From Merdibacter sp965119685 (GTDB taxonomy: Bacteria; Bacillota_I; Bacilli_A; Erysipelotrichales; Erysipelotrichaceae), in contig OZ221971.1 of the NCBI GenBank assembly GCA_965119685.1, forward strand, positions 1,054,001-1,118,000: a stretch of DNA of 64,000 nucleotides, in the 5' to 3' direction. Of this stretch, positions 8,978 through 18,156 are shown one piece after another. Under the pieces are notes generated by a model. The model was not told where the DNA came from and ran no database searches. It saw only the letters and a list, made by a program, of their open reading frames with translations. The stretch's first letter is position 1. Each line of letters begins with the position of its first letter. Both the position numbers and the translations under genes were made by a program.

Positions 8978-9020
8978 GCAGTATTAAAGTAAATACGGGA
9001 GCGTCATGCTTTCGCTTGAT

Positions 9021-10481
9021 TTATAGTTTTCCGTTTTGACCTTCCGCTTCAGCTTTACCTAAAATGTAGAGAAAAGCAATAGCGGGGATTCTGAATATTG
9101 GCGATTTGGTTTCATGTTTCGTGATTCCAAAATCATTTAAGCGTTTGGTTACTAAAAAGGCGTTTGTCACTTTGGACTTTTCATCTTGACACAATTCTAC
9201 AATGGCATCTGTAGATGAAATATGAGAGTTGTTGCGGTATTTCACTTCACAAAGGATTTTCTGACGCGGTAGTTCTACCACCACATCGACCTCTTTTTGG
9301 TTGTCTTTTGCTTTCCTGAAATAGCCAAGGCTTGCGGGACTGCCTTGATAGAAGGAAATCATATGCTTGTAGACGGTGGTTTCCACCATTGCCCCCAGTT
9401 CACTTTCATCTGAAAGAACATCGTCAATCATAAGTACCGCATTGCGGATTGCTGCATCTGCGATAAAGATTTTTGGTTTTCCTTTTAGCGCGCCCTTACT
9501 GCCTACATTCATCGGTTTTGCCAAATAAATGAGATTGGACATTTCCAACGCCCTAATATAACTGTCAATGGTTGTGACAGAAATGTTTTCCAATTCCTTT
9601 GCCGCAGTGGTGGCGTTAAAAATCTCCGTTGAATTCATGCACAGATAGAGAAACAGTTTTTCCATCAGCAAAGGGTTTCGGATATTAAAGAGGGTTAGCA
9701 CATCACGCTTAATGACCTTGTCAACCACATCTTCCCGCAACATCCTTTGCGCATAGGCATCGTCATCCGACAGCACCAATTCAGGAAAGCCGCCAATCAT
9801 AAGATAGCGGTTAAAATGATTTTGCAGCGGAGAAAATTTGTCCATTAAATCGCCAAGCTGTGCATGACTCATGTTTACCAGCATGGATAAGCGCAAGCTA
9901 TCTTGAAGGATGGGCAAATCAAGATCAAGCAGTCTGCAATACTCGTAAAACGACATAGTGGGAATTTTGAGTATGCTCCACCGACCTGTACCACTGTCTG
10001 CCGAACCTTTTTCTAAAATCGGACTTGCGGATCCGGTGGCAACCAGTCGAATATCCTTTCTACTATCGTAAATTACCTTCATCCACAGTTCCCAATTCTC
10101 GGTGTACTGTACTTCATCAAAAAGAACATATCTTGTGCCTTCGATAGGGTACATGGATTCATAGATGGCAAGCGTATTCTCCACATTGACAAGTTTCAAA
10201 ACTGGGTTGTCAAAGGTGGCATATAAGATGTTTTTGGGGTTTACGCCTTCATCAATTAGGTGTTCTATAATCTGATAAAGGATTGTTGTCTTGCCTACGC
10301 GTCTCATGCCGGATAAAACGGCGAATCTCCGTATGTTCTTATGTGTAAGGATTTTCACGGCTTCATAATAGGCCAGCCTTTTTTGCGGCTTGCTTTCCTC
10401 CTTGATGGCAGAAGGTGTGCGCCACCAAGGGTTGTACTGCCGCAATACTTTAATGACCTGTTCATCATTCACAATCGTCAT
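9021..10481 (-). CDS. AAA ATPase with DUF4143 domain
   Basis: A 486-residue protein of the large AAA_14/DUF4143 family, whose cellular role is unsettled. Walker A is GMRRVGKTT near residue 60 and Walker B is YVLFDEVQY near 120. The C-terminal half carries the DUF4143 region, including an EVDVVVE...CEVKYR pattern (about 395-415) that resembles a PD-(D/E)xK nuclease fold. The ribosome site GGAGG lies 6 bases before ATG. The gene stands alone and converges on the PRD regulator. These ATPases are often scattered or acquired singly, and nothing here ties it to a neighbour. Confidence 0.85.
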   Translation of the reverse strand: MTIVNDEQVIKVLRQYNPWWRTPSAIKEESKPQKRLAYYEAVKILTHKNIRRFAVLSGMRRVGKTTILYQIIEHLIDEGVNPKNILYATFDNPVLKLVNVENTLAIYESMYPIEGTRYVLFDEVQYTENWELWMKVIYDSRKDIRLVATGSASPILEKGSADSGTGRWSILKIPTMSFYEYCRLLDLDLPILQDSLRLSMLVNMSHAQLGDLMDKFSPLQNHFNRYLMIGGFPELVLSDDDAYAQRMLREDVVDKVIKRDVLTLFNIRNPLLMEKLFLYLCMNSTEIFNATTAAKELENISVTTIDSYIRALEMSNLIYLAKPMNVGSKGALKGKPKIFIADAAIRNAVLMIDDVLSDESELGAMVETTVYKHMISFYQGSPASLGYFRKAKDNQKEVDVVVELPRQKILCEVKYRNNSHISSTDAIVELCQDEKSKVTNAFLVTKRLNDFGITKHETKSPIFRIPAIAFLYILGKAEAEGQNGKL

Positions 10482-10730
10482 AAAGCACCTCCATAATTTT
10501 AGTAATTTTACGGAGTTCTCTTGTTATACATCGAATTCTCCGCTTCTGTTTATTAAGTATATTATAATAACGGTAGCGGAAAATTGCAAGTATGATTGTG
10601 AAAACACACTGAACATTTTTGTGAAACACATAGAACTTTTATAAATTTTTTTCATCAGCACTGTATAAAAGCGCGAGAATGGACAAAACCATTTTTGCAC
10701 TAGCCTATGATGAATCATACGCGGGGATGA

Positions 10731-10758
10731 TTGACAAATTCATATTTTTTGATAATCT
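10731..10758 (+). promoter_or_regulatory. Probable promoter of the bacteriocin-like cluster
   Basis: A consensus TTGACA (10731-10736) followed after 16 bases by TAATCT (10753-10758). A second TATAAT lies at 10829-10834 without a good -35. Either could serve the plus-strand genes beginning at 10896 or 11015. Confidence 0.4.
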
Positions 10759-10895
10759 TAAATTAGAGAATAAGAATGCGCTATCATAAGCTTTGTTTAT
10801 ACATTTTTAATATTTATTTTTGCAATTTTATAATGGTATATTTTCATCGAAAGTGGTGAAAGATATGTCTTTATGATAGAGAGGAGGTAACTTAT

Positions 10896-10952
10896 ATGAA
10901 AGGGCATTTATATATATTTATGAGGAATGTTTTTCTAAATTCGATAATTTAA
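10896..10952 (+). CDS. Possible 18-residue peptide ahead of the bacteriocin-like gene
   Basis: An 18-codon frame (MKGHLYIFMRNVFLNSII) has an excellent ribosome site, GAGGAGGTAAC, 5 to 7 bases before its ATG. This site is stronger than that of the following gene. The peptide is hydrophobic and basic, and could be a leader, a membrane peptide or a remnant of a longer gene. I do not recognise it. Confidence 0.4.
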   Translation: MKGHLYIFMRNVFLNSII

Positions 10953-11014
10953 CAATAAGAAAGTTATGTAATTTTATGCATCATTTTATGAAAAAAGTCA
11001 TGAGGCAATGAGAA

Positions 11015-11347
11015 ATGAGGAAGAAAACAATGTGTACATTTATTGCGTGCTTATTTCTATTTATGGGAACAACTGTTTTTGCCGATACCGTTTCACATAG
11101 TGGAAAAAAAGTAATGAAATATGCTGACGTTTATGGGCGCGATAATTATTTTAGTACTGCAACAAGTGAGGGATATTGGACCGGACCTAGCAGTCGTTCA
11201 TTAACGACAATTCAAATTACAAATTATGCGTATCAAGTAAAAGCCACCGGAGGAGTATCATCCACAAAGAATCAGGATATTGTGACATGGAGTACAGATA
11301 ACAAGACAACTACTCATTATCATACTGCTAATGATCATCTTGAATAA
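11015..11347 (+). CDS. Secreted lactococcin-972-like peptide precursor
   Basis: A 110-residue protein with a clear Sec signal peptide (basic MRKK, hydrophobic core to about residue 20, cleavage near FADTVS). The mature part is about 87 residues, rich in Ser, Thr, Tyr, Trp and Gly and without cysteine, as in lactococcin 972-type bacteriocins, which block septum formation by binding lipid II. The strongest evidence is context: the next two genes are the permease and ATPase that accompany this family. I do not see the typical N-terminal Trp/Gly pattern clearly, so the peptide itself could be a divergent or immunity-related member. Confidence 0.6.
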   Translation: MRKKTMCTFIACLFLFMGTTVFADTVSHSGKKVMKYADVYGRDNYFSTATSEGYWTGPSSRSLTTIQITNYAYQVKATGGVSSTKNQDIVTWSTDNKTTTHYHTANDHLE

Positions 11348-11377
11348 ATTAAATTTATATTTTTAAAGAATATGTTT

Positions 11378-11406
11378 CGACCAAAGGCTTTTAAAGCCTT
11401 CGGTCG
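11378..11406 (+). terminator. Hairpin between the peptide gene and its transporter genes
   Basis: CGACCAAAGGCTTT pairs with AAAGCCTTCGGTCG with one mismatch. No T-run follows, so it probably acts as a partial terminator or a 3' stabiliser that lets the peptide be made in excess of the transporter. Confidence 0.5.
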
Positions 11407-11449
11407 TATATTGGAAATACATTTTATTAAAACAGAGAGGAGGTCAGGA

Positions 11450-13561
11450 ATGAAAAAGGTTCTTTTCATCATATCAATCCTGCTTTCCTGTTTGATTTTT
11501 TATAATGCCTATGACATCAATAATTATCAGATTTTTGTGAATACATGCAATATTTATCTAAATCCGCAAGACCCTAGAAACCTAGACTCCCTGCTGATCC
11601 GCTATAGCGCGCAAGAGGATCAAAAAAGGATATTAACGGAAGTTGAAAACGCCGCAAAAGAAACGGAAAGCAGTGTTGCGTATGTCACAAGCAACCTGAA
11701 TGAAAACGGAGTCTATACAGAAGAAATGTATTTGTATATTCCAAAGGTATATTCATTGGATCTGTATCTGGAGGATGAAGATGCAATCATCGATTTTTCT
11801 GTGGATAATGATGAACGATATTATACGAGTGATAAAAATGACGGGGAAAAGTTTAATTTGATCACATCCTATAATCATAAATATTTTGACAGTTATTCTT
11901 CCATCATTTCGATCTATCCGTTTTGCCAATCTTTTCATTCGCAATCATCGGATATGTCTTTCATTCTTTATATTCATTCAGACAGCATAGAGGAGTTCAG
12001 AGGGACACTTCATGATAATATGAAAGATTTATCTGTGGATTATACGGATGAATTATTAACATCACAAGCACATTTTGCAAGCCCGGAAACCGGGGAGGAA
12101 ACCACACAAAAAATCATAGTCGGTCTTTTTGCGGCGATCATTGCATATCTGATAGCTGATTGCTTATTAGTTTCAAAAGAACGGAAAAAAATAAGCATCT
12201 ATCGCATGGAAGGATATTCTTCTTTATCTATCATATTCCGATTTTACTTCCCTACGATGTGCTTTTGTATCATAGCTTATGGGGTATCGGCGCTTTGCTT
12301 ATGCTTGTTGTTTACCTCACTTTCATCTGTTCACTATCTGAAGCTCTATTCAGAGCTATTGAATTATTTTTTCATCTTTGTCTGCGGAAATCTTTTGGCA
12401 ATGGTTGCTGCATGGTTCTATATACAATATACGACAAGATCTGCAACTGTCGATGTGCATGCAGGATTACGGCAAAGCATACGAATCAATTATATTACAA
12501 AAGTGATCGTTGCCCTTGCTTTGATGGGGGGATTTTGTCAATGTGTAAAAGAAAGCATCCCAACCATGCAGTATTATCATACGGCAGTGAAATATAAAGA
12601 TATAGTGGATCAAACGCAGATACTGGATCGTGTCCCTATGGTCATGCAGACGCAGGAATTCGGTACAAAGCTGTATGAAATCGGGTATTATTCTGATTTT
12701 GATGAATACCAATACTATTCAATGAAGGATAATCCTTTGATGTATGAGTATTTTGGAGAACGGTATTTTGAAGAGTATTATATGAGCGAACCATATCTGG
12801 TCTGCAACGGGAATTACATCGATTTAATGGGAAATGTCATTTACGATATGAAGGGAAATCCGATCGATGTGCATGTTTCTTCAAATGATTATCTGCTGGT
12901 ACCCCAAAAGTATCGCTCCTTAAATCTTAAACCGTATTCGCATGGGTCGGGCATTACCGAAGTGATCTATGTGAAAAGCACAGGAGAATATGTCGATATA
13001 AATATGAAAAGTCCAAAACATCCCATGTACGATCCGATCATTCGCTTAAAAAATCAATGGTCTTCGTCTTTCAGTACAGATCAATTGCTGTTACCGAAAA
13101 ACGAAACGTATGATGAAGAATATTATCAGCAGTTAATGATGGAATATCATGTGACAGAGGATGATCTTGCATTTATAAATACAGAATATTATTACGATTG
13201 TTACTTGCAGGCATTGGAGCATGCTCTGATCGATTTTATCTATGTAATTGCTCTTTATACTTTTGTTTTTGGAATGTTGTTGTACCAATCCACAAGCGCG
13301 TATGTGATGAAAAATAAAAAACGGCTGGCAGTCAGTTACTTGAGCGGCGTGCCGAGGATGATGAGATATAGTGATTTATTGCTGCAAAATGTCTCCCTTT
13401 ATCTGTTGATTAGTGTAATAGCAATGCTTGTTATGGGTAATACGATCAGTGATACACTATTATTTGTTGCTTTCTTTGGAAGCATGGAATTGCTGATTCA
13501 AATCATTATGTTGATTCAGATGGAACGAAGTAACATCAGTGACGCATTGAAAGGAGATTAG
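11450..13561 (+). CDS. Bacteriocin-associated integral membrane protein (DUF1430 type)
   Basis: A 703-residue permease of the family found beside lactococcin 972-like peptides. Layout: N-terminal membrane span, extracellular domain of about 200 residues, three spans around 220-340, a second extracellular domain, and three spans at the C-terminus, i.e. MacB/FtsX-like mechanotransmission topology. The central KERKKISIYRMEGYS motif is the usual cytoplasmic coupling segment. It likely exports the peptide or gives immunity together with the ATPase. I start at ATG 11450, which has GAGAGGAGG 7 bases ahead, and not at an upstream ATG inside the hairpin at 11378-11406. The ATPase follows after 2 bases. 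Confidence 0.78.
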   Translation: MKKVLFIISILLSCLIFYNAYDINNYQIFVNTCNIYLNPQDPRNLDSLLIRYSAQEDQKRILTEVENAAKETESSVAYVTSNLNENGVYTEEMYLYIPKVYSLDLYLEDEDAIIDFSVDNDERYYTSDKNDGEKFNLITSYNHKYFDSYSSIISIYPFCQSFHSQSSDMSFILYIHSDSIEEFRGTLHDNMKDLSVDYTDELLTSQAHFASPETGEETTQKIIVGLFAAIIAYLIADCLLVSKERKKISIYRMEGYSSLSIIFRFYFPTMCFCIIAYGVSALCLCLLFTSLSSVHYLKLYSELLNYFFIFVCGNLLAMVAAWFYIQYTTRSATVDVHAGLRQSIRINYITKVIVALALMGGFCQCVKESIPTMQYYHTAVKYKDIVDQTQILDRVPMVMQTQEFGTKLYEIGYYSDFDEYQYYSMKDNPLMYEYFGERYFEEYYMSEPYLVCNGNYIDLMGNVIYDMKGNPIDVHVSSNDYLLVPQKYRSLNLKPYSHGSGITEVIYVKSTGEYVDINMKSPKHPMYDPIIRLKNQWSSSFSTDQLLLPKNETYDEEYYQQLMMEYHVTEDDLAFINTEYYYDCYLQALEHALIDFIYVIALYTFVFGMLLYQSTSAYVMKNKKRLAVSYLSGVPRMMRYSDLLLQNVSLYLLISVIAMLVMGNTISDTLLFVAFFGSMELLIQIIMLIQMERSNISDALKGD

Positions 13562-13563
13562 CG

Positions 13564-14187
13564 ATGGGGATCATTGTGGATATGCAAAACATATGTAAAA
13601 GCTTTGGAGATCGTATGATTTTTCATGGATTGAATTTGAAAATAGAAGATGGAGAGTTTGTGGTCGTCATCGGCAAATCAGGCAGTGGAAAATCCACCCT
13701 GTTAAATATCATGGGACTGCTGTTAAAAGCGGATGAGGGTGATGTTACTTTATTTGGCAAGAAAAATATACGTCCGTATTCCCGAAAGGCTGAGCAGTTA
13801 TTGAAAAATAAAATCGGCTATCTGTTTCAGAACTTTGCACTGGTCGATGATGAAACAGTGTATGATAATCTGAAACTGGTTGTTTCGGGAAGTGATAAAC
13901 AGAAAAAAATGGATACCGCATTATGTGAAGTAGGATTGCAAGGGTATGGAAAAAAGAAGGTTTATCAATGCTCGGGAGGTGAACAGCAGCGCATTGCACT
14001 TGCTCGCTTATTACTCAAGCCTTGCGAATTGATATTGGCGGATGAGCCGACCGGAAGCTTAGATCATGAAAATAAGCTGGTGGTTTGTGAATTATTGAAG
14101 AAATTAAATGAGAGCGGAAAGACGATTGTTGTGGTTACGCATGATGATGAACTAAAACAGTTTGCGAACAGAATCATTCCTCTGTAA
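13564..14187 (+). CDS. ABC ATPase of the bacteriocin-associated transporter
   Basis: A 207-residue ATPase. Walker A is GKSGSGKST near residue 37, the signature reads CSGGEQQRIALAR and Walker B reads LILADEPTGSLD, with the switch histidine in VVTHDDE. This is the MacB/LolD-like class used by lactococcin 972-group transporters. Its gene starts 2 bases after the permease stop. Together they form the last two genes of a three- or four-gene unit, closed by a terminator at 14243-14283. Confidence 0.88.
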   Translation: MGIIVDMQNICKSFGDRMIFHGLNLKIEDGEFVVVIGKSGSGKSTLLNIMGLLLKADEGDVTLFGKKNIRPYSRKAEQLLKNKIGYLFQNFALVDDETVYDNLKLVVSGSDKQKKMDTALCEVGLQGYGKKKVYQCSGGEQQRIALARLLLKPCELILADEPTGSLDHENKLVVCELLKKLNESGKTIVVVTHDDELKQFANRIIPL

Positions 14188-14242
14188 TTTGAAATAGCTG
14201 CTGCGAAAAGTAAAAAAACAGAAAATGGTGTAAGTTTAGAAT

Positions 14243-14283
14243 AATCCGGGAATGCAGATCGATCCTGCGTTCCCGGATTTTCA
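14243..14283 (+). terminator. Rho-independent terminator of the bacteriocin-like cluster
   Basis: AATCCGGGAA and an inner GCAG pair with CTGC and TTCCCGGATT, followed by TTTT. Confidence 0.75.
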
Positions 14284-14854
14284 CATACGTAAAAGATAAA
14301 TCATTGACAGATACAAGAATGTTGATCTTTCTTTGGCTGCACAAAGCTGCATGAGAAAAGAAAGCCGTTTGGCGACAACGGTATAAGAGCCTTCGCAGGA
14401 GAGGGCACTATTTGCAAACGGGTATGCCATGCTTATATGTGCGCTTGCTAATGGAAACACCTTTCATCGAGCGGTGTAAAAAAGAGAGTAGTCCATGTTG
14501 CAGCAGGAGAGTTTCTCGCGATGGTTTTCGATCGGCATAAAAAAGAAAGACAATGCTACCTTCAAAGTAACCTTATCAAAACATAATCCGATTCCAATGC
14601 TCTTTTAAAGGGATCGCCGCCAGAATAGCCGCTGCTCACTCGTTGCCGCCTTCTAACGTTTTTTGTAAAACCGTATGCAAATCGTAGGTGAAAAAAACAG
14701 AAAGCACGGCAAGCACTGCTCACCGCACTTTTACAGATTATCTTGAGGGAACTCGGTTTTTACTGACTTTCTGTTTCGGCACATTGCCTGTGCGCTCCAT
14801 CGATCATCAATAACGCATGAGAAAATAAAAGGATGACTGCTCGAAAATACCCCG
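14284..14854. other. 570-base stretch without a recognised gene
   Basis: I see no credible coding frame, RNA gene or clear repeat here on either strand. Stops occur in every frame, and ribosome sites do not match long frames. It could be decayed coding sequence. Confidence 0.5.
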
Positions 14855-15604
14855 CTATGGAAGCCGCTTGCATTTTTGATTCATCTCGTAGAGGGTAATC
14901 CCTGCCGCCACCGCGACATTTAAAGACTCAAAGCGCTCCATCTCGATGAACACGGTCGCATCGCTCAGCGCCAGCAGCTCTTCGCTGACTCCTTGCCCTT
15001 CATTGCCGAAGATGAGCGCATAGGCGTTTTGTGCGGGCAGCTTTGCGAGGGGAATGCTGTTTTGGTGCAGAGCGGTGGCATAGACGGGAATGGCGTGCTC
15101 TTTGAGTGTGCGTATCACCTTTGGCAAGGAACAGGTGTGCAGATGAAGGTGAAACAGCGCGCCTTGGGTGGAACGAATCACTTTATCGTTATAGGGATCG
15201 GCACAGCCCTCTGACAAAAGCAGGGTATCATAGCCGAAAGCATAGGCGCTTCGGATGATGGCCCCCAGATTGCCCGGATCTTGTATGCGGTCTAAAAGAA
15301 TCGGCCGTTTTGAACGCATCGGCCGGGATTGGGGGATGCGGCAGACGGCAGCGATGTCACTGCCGGAAACGCTGGCGGTGATCTTGTCAAGGATGGCTCT
15401 GGTGGCAAAGGTGATTGGAAGATCTGTATAAGGGGGAGTACATTCCTTTGTGCACACGATCTGTTCGATCAAGCCGGCCCGATACGCTTCCTCGATCAGA
15501 TGCATCCCCTCAATGAGAAAGCGTCCGCTCTCCTCCCGATATTTTTTCTGTTTCAACTTCGCCCATTGCTTGACTTGGGCGTTTTGTAAAGATTGGATTT
15601 CCAT
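14855..15604 (-). CDS. TrmH/SpoU-family RNA 2'-O-methyltransferase
   Basis: A 249-residue SPOUT-class methyltransferase that modifies the ribose of rRNA or tRNA using S-adenosylmethionine. The three SpoU motifs are visible: DRIQDPGNLGAIIRSA (motif 1, about residue 105), LIFGNEGQGVS (motif 2, about 195) and ESLNVAVAAGITLYE (motif 3, about 225). The N-terminal 90 residues match the substrate-binding domain of RlmB/YsgA-like members. It follows the GH3 gene by 53 bases. The exact target nucleotide cannot be assigned. Confidence 0.88.
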   Translation of the reverse strand: MEIQSLQNAQVKQWAKLKQKKYREESGRFLIEGMHLIEEAYRAGLIEQIVCTKECTPPYTDLPITFATRAILDKITASVSGSDIAAVCRIPQSRPMRSKRPILLDRIQDPGNLGAIIRSAYAFGYDTLLLSEGCADPYNDKVIRSTQGALFHLHLHTCSLPKVIRTLKEHAIPVYATALHQNSIPLAKLPAQNAYALIFGNEGQGVSEELLALSDATVFIEMERFESLNVAVAAGITLYEMNQKCKRLP

Positions 15605-15657
15605 AGGATGACCGCCTTTCTTTGAAATAGATGCAATGGTGGGATGTCCTTTTTTAC

Positions 15658-16872
15658 TTATACGGCATTAGGCATAGGGATGATCCCCATAGCGTATTTG
15701 TATTCCAGAATGCGCAGCACGGATTCATCGATACGCTCCTCGCTGAGGGTGCCCGCTTGTACGGCATTGATCACATAAGGGATTTGCTGTTCAAAATCGG
15801 TGCAGCAAAGCAGATCGTTGCCTGCCTCGACAGCACGGATGCCGATGGTTTGCGGCGTATATAACTGACGCACGCCTTCCATGGCGAGATCATCCGTGAT
15901 GATGAGTCCCGTATAGCCAAGTTCGTTGCGTAAAATCTCATGGACAGGCAGTGAGAGGGAAGCGGGGGCGCTGTCATCCATGCAGGCAACGATGTTGTGA
16001 GAGACGAGCACAATCTGCGCGCCGCTTTCAATCCCTGCTTGAAAGGGAAGGAAATCAGCAGTGACAAATGTCTCATAAGGGCGCAGATCATAGGCGACAC
16101 CGGTATGTGTGTCAGCATTGTTTCCATAGCCGGGGAAGTGCTTGAGCACGCTGCCCATCTGATATTGATTCATCAGCGTGACAAGTGTTCGAACATATTC
16201 GGCAGTCATCGCACTGTCCTGTCCAAAGCTTCGATCATAAATGAAATCTGTCGGATTTTGGGAAAGGTCGCATACCGGGGCAAAGTTGAGGTTGATGCCC
16301 AAGCTTTTTAACAGCTCGCATTTTTCTTGTGTGTCGCTGCGAATCAACGCAAATCCCCCTTGTGCGTAGAGCGCCTGCGGCGAGAGAAACGGTGTGGCGC
16401 GCAGCTGCGGATTGGTACTAATGCGGTTGACGCTTCCGCCCTCTTCGTCTACGCCGATGAACAGAGGGATAGCGGCGGCATTTTGATAGCTTTCAATTTC
16501 CGCGATAATCTGCGATTGAGATTTTCCTTGGAAATCGCGCTCAAACAGGATATAGCCGCCGATGTGATAATCTGCGGCTTTCTGTGCGGCGTTTTCTGTA
16601 GGACAGCGGGCGATGAACAGCTGGCCGACTTTTTCTTCTAAAGTCATATTAGAGAGGAGAGAGAGGGCTTTGATGTGATAGAGGTCTGTCATCGAGAATG
16701 TCGCGGATGCTGCAATCGTTGAGGACATATCATTGGACAATCCTGAACGGTGTTCCTTTTGCGTCAGGGGAAGATGGCAAAAAGCATAATAACAGATCAG
16801 GGAAATAGCACAGATAAGTGCGGGGATGATCATCCATCTCTTTTTAAAACGAGCAGATTTGCGGTTGTGCAT
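15658..16872 (-). CDS. GH3 beta-N-acetylhexosaminidase, membrane-anchored (NagZ-like)
   Basis: A 404-residue glycoside hydrolase family 3 enzyme with an N-terminal membrane anchor (residues 13-31) that places it outside the cell. The GH3 hexosaminidase signature KHFPGYG plus the Asp-His pair DTH (244-256) is present, and the nucleophile Asp is about residue 327 in ITDDLAM. Such enzymes release GlcNAc from muropeptides or other glycans. AAGGAGG precedes ATG by 10 bases. It lies 135 bases downstream of the RpiR regulator in the same direction, recalling MurR-NagZ recycling clusters, but MurQ and a MurNAc transporter are not visible. Confidence 0.85.
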   Translation of the reverse strand: MHNRKSARFKKRWMIIPALICAISLICYYAFCHLPLTQKEHRSGLSNDMSSTIAASATFSMTDLYHIKALSLLSNMTLEEKVGQLFIARCPTENAAQKAADYHIGGYILFERDFQGKSQSQIIAEIESYQNAAAIPLFIGVDEEGGSVNRISTNPQLRATPFLSPQALYAQGGFALIRSDTQEKCELLKSLGINLNFAPVCDLSQNPTDFIYDRSFGQDSAMTAEYVRTLVTLMNQYQMGSVLKHFPGYGNNADTHTGVAYDLRPYETFVTADFLPFQAGIESGAQIVLVSHNIVACMDDSAPASLSLPVHEILRNELGYTGLIITDDLAMEGVRQLYTPQTIGIRAVEAGNDLLCCTDFEQQIPYVINAVQAGTLSEERIDESVLRILEYKYAMGIIPMPNAV

Positions 16873-17007
16873 AGGTAGGTTACCTCCTTCAGCATTGACT
16901 CACACGGATGAAAGCCGAGGTTCACACGATAAGCCATCGGCAGACATTGTTTTTTGTCTTATGAACAAAGCATTCGTCATGGACCTGATGGTGAAGAAAA
17001 CAACAGG

Positions 17008-17865
17008 TCAGCTGTTCTCCTCTTTGGTCGCGTTGATCACGCTGCGAATGCGATGCAGCGATTGGATGGCCGCCTTTTCGTTGTGAAACATGACGATGGT
17101 GAAAAGGGAATCAATAATCGCCAGCTGAGCGATCCGGCTGGAAAGCGACTCCGAACGATAGCCGGTCTCCTCCGATACGGAGATGAATACGACGTCAGAG
17201 ATTTTTGCGAGCGGACTGAGCGGATAGCTGGTGATGGCGATCAGCTTGGCTTTGTTGTTTTTTGCCGTCTCGGCAATTTGCAGCGTTTCCTTGGTCAGAC
17301 CGGTGTGTGTCGTGATGATCGCACAGTCATCCTTTGTCATCAGCGATGCCTGCATCAGCTGGATGTGAAAATCAATCCCGTGCTGGCATTGAATGGGAGA
17401 ACGCAGAAATTTGTGATAGGCGTCATAAGCGACGACATTAGAGCCGCCGACGCCGAAAAAGGAAAGACGCGAGGAGTTCAAAATGATGTCCGCGGCCTTT
17501 TCCAGCAGCGCTCCATCAAGCAGAGAACGGGTGTTTTGCAGCGATTGAATGCTGGAGTCAAATACCTTCTGCGCCATGCTCAGGCGATCGTCCCCCTGTT
17601 TGATGTTTTCATGAATGGAAATCTCCGGATCAAATTCCTCACTCAGCAGATCGTTGCGAAAATCGCGGAAGCCCTTATATCCTAACTTGCGGGTAAACTG
17701 AAAGACGGTGGAATCCGCAAAGCCCAGCGCGGTGGCAATTTCGCTGATCGTCATGCGCGATACTGTTTTAGGATCGTGAAGAATGAAGTCCGCAATCGCC
17801 GTTTCCTTCTTGCTCAGATCACGGTAGAGCGACTTGATTTTTAATTTGATGGACTGTTTATGCAT
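17008..17865 (-). CDS. RpiR-family transcriptional regulator with SIS domain
   Basis: A 285-residue regulator: N-terminal HTH_6 (TISEIATALGFADSTVFQFTR split near residues 35-55) and a C-terminal sugar isomerase (SIS) domain from about residue 110 (FFGVGGSNVVAYD) that binds a phosphosugar. I start at ATG 17865, which gives the usual family length. An open frame extends 38 codons further and a GGAGG lies 23 bases upstream, so the start is not certain. The gene is divergent from the 6-phosphogluconate dehydrogenase/PTS operon, and an AT-rich palindrome over that promoter is a plausible operator. Confidence 0.85.
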   Translation of the reverse strand: MHKQSIKLKIKSLYRDLSKKETAIADFILHDPKTVSRMTISEIATALGFADSTVFQFTRKLGYKGFRDFRNDLLSEEFDPEISIHENIKQGDDRLSMAQKVFDSSIQSLQNTRSLLDGALLEKAADIILNSSRLSFFGVGGSNVVAYDAYHKFLRSPIQCQHGIDFHIQLMQASLMTKDDCAIITTHTGLTKETLQIAETAKNNKAKLIAITSYPLSPLAKISDVVFISVSEETGYRSESLSSRIAQLAIIDSLFTIVMFHNEKAAIQSLHRIRSVINATKEENS

Positions 17866-18065
17866 AATATGTGGCTGTTTGCTCAGCTCCTCCTTTCGTG
17901 GGGATCCCTGCGCCTTCTGTGAACAGGGGAGAGAAATAGAAAAAAATTTTTTTATTCTATTTAATGATAGCATAATCATTTTAGATTGTCGAATGGATTC
18001 AATCGTGCAAAGCGTTGTAAAAAACTAACGGTAAAGCGGATAATTGCCAGCATTTTCCTGTTTTC

Positions 18066-18125
18066 GTAATATAAAAAAATATTTTATTTTTTTATATTTA
18101 CAAAAAAATATTTTTAATGTATCAT
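18066..18125 (+). promoter_or_regulatory. Promoter and palindromic operator of the 6PGDH/PTS operon
   Basis: TTTACA (18097-18102), 17 bases and TATCAT (18120-18125) form a promoter. Overlapping its -35 is an AT-rich imperfect palindrome, GTAATATAAAAAAATA facing ATTTTTTTATATTTAC (18066-18101), the sort of site RpiR regulators bind. The promoter call is inferred from the motifs; operator function is a guess. Confidence 0.5.
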
Positions 18126-18156
18126 GAGGTTGTAGATGAATGGGAGGCGCTTATAT

